Source of the DNA: Rhizomys pruinosus
Taxonomy: Eukaryota > Chordata > Mammalia > Rodentia > Spalacidae
Assembly: GCA_009823505.1 (NCBI GenBank)
Contig: VZQC01005746.1
Location: 560,853 to 624,852, forward strand
Length of the DNA stretch: 64,000 nt
Direction of reading: 5' to 3'
Positions within the stretch are counted from its first letter, which is position 1. Each line of letters starts with the position of its first letter. The position numbers were made by a program, and so were the translations under genes. Under the pieces are notes generated by a model that was not told where the DNA came from, did not search any database, and saw only the letters and a program-made list of their open reading frames with translations. This document shows positions 57,342 through 64,000 of the stretch, piece after piece.

Positions 57342-57600
57342 GGATTATTTTCTTAAGTAGATTGGGACCCTGAAAGATAGAAATAAGAGCAGGCTTACAG
57401 AAACAAAATAGAATAGATATGCTTTTCTGTGAGCTGGACAAAAATAAAGATAAAAAGCAAGCATAGATTCCATCAAGAAAATCCAAACACTAGCAGATTT
57501 TCCTTTAATAAATCAGAATTTAAAAAGGCAAAACCAAGACTAGTCTTATCATTAAGTGGTGAGATAGTAACCACCTGGGACAGAAGAGGAACTTGAAAAG
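57342..57600. other. Unassigned DNA
   Basis: Nothing recognised in this short interval between a B2 and the L1. Confidence 0.4.
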
Positions 57601-57604
57601 TGTG

Positions 57605-58140
57605 ATGAAGACTAGAATCCCAAGAGAACGGTATTGATCAGATCATCAACAGAATAATAGATGAAAAATTCCCCAAACTAAAAAAAGACAAACCCATACT
57701 AAAAGCACATAGAACACCAAATAGACTAGACCAGAAAAGAAACTCCACTTTCCATATCATAGTTAAAAAAACTAGACACCCAAAACAAGACAAAAATTCT
57801 GAAAGCCACAAGAGAAAAACAAGTTACATATAAGGGAAACCTATCAGAACTACAGCTGACTTCTCAGTGCAAACTATGAAAGAAGAAGAATGTGGGCCAA
57901 AGCATTCCCAGTGCTAAACGACTACAAATGTCAACCCAGGTTACTATACCCAGCAAAAATATCAATTCTAGTTGAAGGAAAGAGAAAAATCTTCCATGAC
58001 ATAAACAAGATGAAAGAATACATGTCCAGAAAACCAAATTTTCGGAGAATACCTGAAGCAATTCAAAGGACAGAGGAGAGCAGCAACTACCCCTAGGCGC
58101 CTTGAAAGAGAAATTAATAAAAGCAGAACTGCAGAAGTAG
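57605..58140 (+). pseudogene. L1 ORF1 C-terminal part, decayed
   Basis: Encodes, across broken frames, the second half of ORF1p. The 5' end starts at the equivalent of residue 268 of the ORF1 at 12469 ('cccaagagaacggtattgat'). The 57890-58096 frame then shows 'KAFPVLNDYKCQPRLLYPAK', and continues with 'IFHDINKMKEYMS' (C-terminal domain). This is exactly the region missing from the younger copy at 12469-13437. Internal deletion and stops make it non-functional. Confidence 0.9.
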
Positions 58141-58189
58141 AAACCTAGACCAAAATGTAGTTGGATAATAAGGTGAAAGGAAGCAACAC

Positions 58190-58390
58190 AAATCTCCAAG
58201 TTATAACCTTAAATATCAATGGACTAAACTCTCCAATCGAAAGACAAAAACTGGGAGAATGGATTAGGAAAAAGAATCCATCGGAATACTGAACAATAAT
58301 CCTATCTCACACTCAAGGATAGGCACCAACTTAAGGTGAAGGAATGGAAAAAAAATACTCCAAACAAATGGTACCAGAAAGAAAGCAGGA
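58190..58390 (+). pseudogene. L1 ORF2 endonuclease start, decayed
   Basis: 'caagttataaccttaaatat' encodes 'LQVITLNINGLNSPIERQK', the conserved start of the ORF2p endonuclease domain. An internal deletion follows at about 58320-58340, and then the B2 insertion. Confidence 0.9.
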
Positions 58391-58399
58391 GTTGCTATT

Positions 58400-58657
58400 T
58401 TATTTTATTTTTCTAAATTTTTAAAATTAATTTATTTATTTTATGTGTATGAATGTACTGTCTGCATGTAGGTTTGTGCACCTGTGTCGTGCAATGCCAC
58501 GGAGGTCAGAAGAGGGTGTCAGATTTCCCTGGAACTGGAGTTCTCCTGGAATTGGAGTTATGGATGGTTCTCAGCCACCATGTGGGTGCTGGGGATCGAA
58601 CTCCTGTCCTCTGCAAGAGCAGTTGGCACTCTTAACCACTAGGCCATCTCTCCAGCC
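58400..58657 (-). repeat. B2 SINE, long form, inserted in L1 ORF2
   Basis: Reversed B2 splits ORF2. The host sequence 'caggagtt[g/t]ctatttta' is present on both sides (58389 and 58659). The L1 is therefore older than this B2. Confidence 0.96.
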
Positions 58658-58659
58658 CC

Positions 58660-61475
58660 CAGGAGTTTCTATTTTAATATCAGACAAAATAGACTTCAAA
58701 GTAGAAGCAATTAGAAAGGACAAAGAGGGCCATTACATTCTTATCAGAGGGAAAATTAACTGTGAAGACTTCACAATCATGAATGTATATGCACCAAACT
58801 CTGTGGCATTGATCTTTACAAACACAACTCTTACAGGACCTCAAGACACAGATTAACCCCAGCACACTCACAGTAGGGGACTTCAATACCCCACTGATTC
58901 CTTTGGACAGATCAACTGGACAAAGAATAAACAGAGAGGCATCTGAACTGAAAAATGCAATATAGCAAATGGACCTCACAGACATCTTCAGAATATTCCA
59001 CACAAGCACCAGAGAATATACTTTCTACTCAACACCCCACAGAACATTCTTCAAAACTGATCACATACACACAGAGAAATAACCTGAACAAATACAAAAA
59101 ATTGAAATAATTTCATGCATTCTATGAGACCATGGTGCAATAAAGCTCAATATCAACACCAGGATAAGCAAACACATGGAGACTAAACAACACACTCTTA
59201 AATAATGAATGGGTCAAGGGGAAAAAATAAAAAAATAAAATCATACAATGACAGTAGAACACAACAAAACATATCGGACACTTTAAAAGCAGTCCTAAGA
59301 GATAAGTTTTATAGCCCTGGGTGCCTACATTAAAAAAAAAAAAAACAGAAAGGCCACAAATAAATGAGCTAACACTGCAGCTAAAAACACTTGAAAGACA
59401 ACACCAAATGAACCCTAAATGCAATAGATAGGAAGAAATAACAAAAATCAGGGCCGAAGTCAATGAAATAGAAACAAAGAAAACAATACAAAAAAAAATC
59501 AATGAATCCAAAAGTTTGTTCTTTGAGACAATAAACAAGATAGACAGACCTCTATCCCAGTTAACCAAAAGAAAGAAAGAGCAACTCAAAAGCAATGGAA
59601 TTAATGATGAAAGGGGAAATATCACTACAGACAATGAAAAGATCCAGACAATCATAGGGGAATATTTAAAAAACCTATACTCTACGAAATTTGAAAACCT
59701 AAGAGAAATGGATGAATATCTGTAATCCAGGGAATAATCAAAGCTAAACCAAGAAAAAACTAACAGTTTAAACAGACCCATGATATATGAAGAAATTGAA
59801 AATGTAATAAGAGACCTTCCAACTAAAAAAGCCCAGGCCCAGATAGGTTCACAGCAGAATTCTATAAAACATTTAAAGAGGACTTACAACCATTATTACT
59901 CAAGCTGTTCAGAAGGATACAAGTGGAGGGAAATCTCCCAAATTCCTTCTATGAAGGCAGCATCACTCTAATACCAAAACTAGGCAAGGATGCAAACAAA
60001 GAAGAGAACTACAGACCAATCTCATTAACAAAATCAGATGCAAAATTCTCAACAAAATACTTGCAAACTGTATACAGACCCACATCAAAAAGATCATCCA
60101 CCATGATCAAGTTGGATTCATGCCAGAGATGAAGGGAGGGTTCAACATATGAAAATCAGTAAATATCATAAAACACATAAATGGAGTGAAGGAAAAAAAC
60201 CACATGATCATCTCACTTGATGCAGAGAAAGCCTTGAACAAAATCCAGCATCCCTTCATGATTAAAGTACTAGAGGGAATTGGACTGGAAGGAACATTCC
60301 TCAACATAATCAAAGCATATTCAAGAAACCCACAGCCAGCATCATCCTAAATGGAGAAAAGTTAGAAGCATTCCCCATAAAGGTAAGAACGAGGCAAGGC
60401 TGCCCCTTGTCACCACTCTTCTTCAATATAGTGCTTGAAACACTGGCTAGGGCAATAAGGGAAGAAAAGGAAATTAAAGGAATACTAATTGGAAAAGAGG
60501 AAGTCACACTATCCCTTTTTGAAGACGATATGATAGTTTACCTAAGGGATGCGAAAAACTCCACCAGAAAACTCTTAGAAAGGATTAAGAGTTTCAGTAA
60601 AGTGGCCGGATACAAAAAACCTAGAAAAATCAGTAGTCTTTCTTTACACCAACAACCAGCAACTGAAGAACGACTACAAGGAGTAGGCAGAAACATTTAC
60701 TGCTGATACATGTGACAGAGCATTAACTTCCAGAATGTATAAACTATTCAAAAACAAAGAAGTAAGAAAACAAATGACTCACTCAAAAGATGGAATAAAT
60801 AGCTGAACAGAGACTTCGCAAATGAGGAAATAGAGATGGCTGAGAAACATCTTAAAAAGTGTTCAACATCACTAATAATTAAGGAAATACAAATTAAAAC
60901 CACTTTAAGATATCATCTTACCCCGATAAGGCTGGCTAGGATCAAGAAAACAAATGATACCAAATGCTGGAGACAGTGTGAGGAAAGGGGTGCACTCATC
61001 CACTGCTGGTGGTAATGCAAACTTGTACAACTATGGAAAGCAATGAGGAGAACCCCTAAAACACTCAAAATGAGCCTACCGCCTGACCCAGCCATATCAC
61101 TTCTGGGTATATATCCACCGGACTCTTCCTGTCCCAGAGATACATGTACAGCCATGTTATTGCAGCTCTCTTCACAATAGTGAAGTCTGGTGCCCCTCAA
61201 CCAACAAGTGGATAGAGAACATGTGGTACATGTACACAATGGAGTTCTATGCAGCGGTAAAGAAAGATGACATCATGAAATTTGCAGGTAAATGGATGGA
61301 ACTGGAAGATTTTATGCTAACTGAAGTAACAGTCCCCCCCCAAAACAAAAGATGAATGGTATCCCTCATCTGTGGATGCTAGCACCATGTACCGAGTTGT
61401 AAGGCAAACTGAGCAATGTGGGGTCGCTGCTGAGATTTGAGGCGGGGCCCACTTAATCCTGGGACAACCCATGTG
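58660..61475 (+). pseudogene. L1 ORF2 (endonuclease remainder, reverse transcriptase, C-terminal domain), decayed
   Basis: The rest of the endonuclease ('LISDKIDFKVEAIRKDKEGH', 'IMNVYAPNS') is followed by RT motifs: '[18 protein letters not shown]', '[20 protein letters not shown]', 'YRPISLT', '[19 protein letters not shown]'. The catalytic FADD box reads FEDD at 60518-60529. About 900 bases of the thumb/linker region seem missing at about 60690-60715. The C-terminal part resumes with 'NKEVRKQMTHSKDG' and ends in 'MEFYAAVKKDDIMKFAGKWM'. Frameshifts and stops throughout. In this family ORF2p nicks DNA and copies L1 RNA into it; this copy cannot. Confidence 0.92.
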
Positions 61476-61476
61476 G

Positions 61477-61794
61477 AAAATATGCACAGGAAAGCACACC
61501 ACGTGTACGCAGGTTGAGGTTCAAATGCCAACATGTCTGCTTCAATATCCATCATGACTCAATTCTCAGGACTGAATCCTAAATCTTTTCATCACTACAC
61601 CCCACCCAATGGGCGTGGCCAAGGAGGTACAATTGGTTTAGAATGCTACCCATCTTAACTAAGTTTTCCCACAGAGTAACATTAGTGTTATAGTCCTTGT
61701 GATCTGAAAACAACTGTGCTCTTATATTGTGAATCCCTAAACGGGTTCTAGAACTAACCTGCCATTTATTTTCAGACCTTGGATTTTTGGTATA
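61477..61794. other. Unassigned DNA after the L1
   Basis: May be the L1's own 3' UTR, but I see no poly(A) tail or G-rich tract; no repeat recognised. Confidence 0.35.
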
Positions 61795-61909
61795 TGATGT
61801 GTATGTGTGTGCGTGTGTGTGTATAAAATTAAAATGGAAAAATGCAAATCAAGAAATATGATGTAGAAATGACATTGTTTTCAAAAAATACAATTTTGAT
61901 AATGGTGCA

Positions 61910-62295
61910 ATGTATCAGGCTGGTGTAACTTAGCCTTTCTGGGTGCTTAATGCCCATACTTAAAGCCCATACCAATTTGGCCAAGGGACCTAAGGGATAA
62001 CTTTGTTTCATGCCCTCAGAGATCAACCAAGTCATAGGGGACTGTGCATGGGGGCATCTCTTGAAGTGTCCTGCAAATGTGGGTCACTGGTTAATCTGGG
62101 CTAACTGTATGGCCTTAATCATTAAAAAGGAAAGTAAAACCAGAAATAATCAGTAAGACCAAAGAAATTGTACTTCAGATATAAAACTTGAGAACTTAGT
62201 TAAAAAGACAAAAAGAAAAAAGAGAGAGCACTGCTGTTTGGCCTGTATTCAATTCTTATTGGCAAGTGCATCTACTCTGTGGCTGCCACTGCTTT
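61910..62295 (+). repeat. Dispersed repeat fragment shared with the provirus region
   Basis: 61915-62100 parallels 46528-46705 ('caggctggtgtaacttagcc', 'gggggcatctcttgaagtgt'). 62090-62295 parallels 48812-49020. So two separate parts of that region are adjacent here, which suggests a related element with a deletion. Confidence 0.55.
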
Positions 62296-62299
62296 TTAT

Positions 62300-62960
62300 T
62301 TTTTTATTTTTTATTTTTTTTAATTAATTTATTTTTTTAAGGGATTCTACAATACAATGACACAGTTGTTTGCAGATAGCATTGATGTTACTCATTATGT
62401 CATACAATCAGGTAATTGGTGCATTTTGCAAGTATCTTTGTCCAAATTTTGAACAACCCAAGGTTCCCATAGACCAGTTGGAGAAGCTTGTATGCACAGA
62501 CATGTTGATCAATCAGGAGTCCAGACTATATTCCTGTAGTCTCATGATTCGAACCCCTAATCTCTCCCACAGGCCCTTATTACCACGCCTCCTCTTCCGC
62601 AGTTTTGTTCCCTGGGCTTTGGGAAAGGGCACAAGTGGGTTGAGAAGAAAACCGTCATAATTCTTTTTTTGGAGTTGTCATTGTTGATTCTCCAGTCTGT
62701 TCAGGTTTGTTCCCTTCCCATGGATCAGCTTTGATAGCCTTTCCCAGTGTACCCTTTTTCTCCCAAGAATTCCTCAGAACCTCAATGTCAGAGTGTGACT
62801 GATTCTGAGATAATCAGGCTTTTGTGGCTAAGGCCAGCTAAGAGGGAATTCAATCCTAGTCCAGAGTATAGACCTGCCCATTGTGGATTGACCCAGGCCT
62901 TGTATCATGGGAGCGAGTACTAGCGGTATCAAGACAGGAAACACATGTGCTTACTGGATG
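62300..62960 (-). mobile_element. L1 3' UTR-type sequence, reversed
   Basis: 'gagtccagactatattcctg', 'cctcctcttccgcagttttg' and 'cagtctgttcaggtttgttc' match 10770-10975 in order. It begins with a T-rich run and extends further 5' than the 10469-10976 copy. Confidence 0.65.
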
Positions 62961-63137
62961 TCATTTGGGGGACCATTAGAGGAAAAGACCCCAGTTTTGT
63001 GGACACAAGGGGGAGATTGATCGTTGTTTGGGATTGCCAAGGAAGGAAACTTCCAGCACTTCCTTTAAGGAAAAAGGCATCTTTTAAGAAAAAAAAAAAA
63101 ATCCTCCAATTCAAGTGATATGTGTGTATGTTATGAC

Positions 63138-63139
<2 letters not shown>

Positions 63140-63176
<37 letters not shown>
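63140..63176. repeat. (TA)n microsatellite
   Basis: About 18 TA units; frames across it are spurious. Confidence 0.95.
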
Positions 63177-63179
<3 letters not shown>

Positions 63180-64000
63180 ATACAAGTTAGAGAGAACGAC
63201 AACAACAAAAGAACTGGAGAAAAAAACTCCAGAAGACTCAGACAAAGATGCAAGTCATATATGAGTACAGGGACTCAGGTGGGTGGGGGGGCATGGAAAA
63301 GGCAGTGACTCTAAATTTGATTGAGAAAGGATTATGATTTATGGAAAAAGTTTAGTAACAATAAAAAATAAAAAAAAAAACAAGGTGTCTGTGCTGAAGC
63401 TGACTTCTGATCATGCATGCCCTGTGCTGAGTATCAACTGTCCATGCACTTATTTTCTCTTTTTGTTTATGGAATCTTTGCTGCAACCCTGACAATTATT
63501 CTGAAACATCTTTCTACATTCAAGCTTGGTCCCTGAATGTGCCTTTTGCCTTTGAGATTAATAGTGGATCAAGAATCAGAAGAGGCTTCCCAGTTGTAAG
63601 TATAAAAGGAATGTCAAAGAAAGGTAAATAAAGCAAATTCCCTCACGGAGAAGATAGACTACAATAATCCGAAGTGTCTAGTGATGGCATTTGGGACTAG
63701 AGAACAGCAGATACTTCCAAAAGCCTTGGTTATTTATTTTCAGAGAACCTTATTTGAGGCTTGCATAGGCTCAGCCCCCTGTTCTCTTTATGGAGCTTCA
63801 TTTTAAATTGCCTTCAGTATTGCATTTGCTGTAAGTGTAGACAGTAGTTCACTGTGGCAAAGCACTCTGGTAATAACACAACCAATGAAGGTCCACAAAT
63901 GGGTGTTGGAAAGAAGAGAAATAATGGATTCTTATAGGAATTCTGCAGAACTGGAGGCCAGATCTCTAAGTGGAAATCTCCTTTACTTTGTGATTGCTTG
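63180..64000. other. Unassigned DNA
   Basis: Includes an A-rich stretch at about 63361-63381. No gene or repeat recognised. Confidence 0.4.

Noticed and set aside
59122..59781. 219-codon minus-strand hydrophobic frame
   Set aside because: Antisense shadow of A-rich L1 ORF2; complement of Lys/Asn-rich codons gives Phe/Leu/Ile-rich peptides.

Overview
This is a nuclear, non-coding stretch of a muroid rodent genome. The evidence is a dense scatter of B1 and tRNA-derived B2 SINEs, B3/B4-type SINEs, rodent-type L1 LINEs, (CA)n/(GA)n/(TTTA)n microsatellites, and a few ancient mammalian repeats (MIR, L2, MER5A). The B1 copies mostly carry a 'gggctacagggagaccctgtct'-type 3' half, unlike the common mouse consensus as I know it. 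I therefore read it as a muroid other than Mus or Rattus, but cannot name the species. I found no intact conventional protein-coding gene. Nearly all open frames in the window are SINE, LINE, microsatellite or error-derived shadows.

Layout. 1-10.1 kb: AT-rich intergenic or intronic DNA with old SINEs, an L2 relic and two copies of a rodent medium-length repeat. 10.1-15.1 kb: an L1 with a 5' inversion, itself invaded by a younger L1 that also has a 5' inversion and carries a truncated ORF1. 15.1-16.6 kb: a decayed TRIM-family (RING/B-box/PRY-SPRY) pseudogene. 16.6-33 kb: SINE-rich DNA with MIR and MER5A relics and a perfect 54-bp palindrome, then about 2.8 kb of AT-rich sequence with no recognised repeat. 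33.4-34.1 kb: a CpG island with GC boxes, a CCAAT palindrome and candidate splice donors, the only likely gene-control element here. 34.97-48.28 kb: a non-coding endogenous retrovirus with a tRNA-Gln-type primer binding site, two LTRs and a CATT target duplication. 48.3-57.6 kb: flanking DNA with L1 3' ends, SINEs and an mRNA-3'-end-like segment. 57.6-61.5 kb: a decayed plus-strand L1 interrupted by a B2. 61.9-64 kb: further retroelement fragments.

The most important observation concerns assembly quality. Both single N bases (12197 and 44973) mark joins where an error-laden sequence end repeats the clean sequence that follows. Positions 10977-12196 are a noisy copy of about 12661-13906, and about 38150-44972 are a noisy copy of about 45107-51140. 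The apparent third LTR at 41.25 kb, the CpG-rich blocks at about 40.1-40.5 and 43.9-44.15 kb, and the open frames in them are best treated as artefacts. I see no new multi-gene system. The items of real biological interest are the nested inverted L1s, the 22-residue repeat units in the L1 ORF1 coiled coil, the palindrome, the LTR deletion between direct repeats, and the unassigned CpG island.
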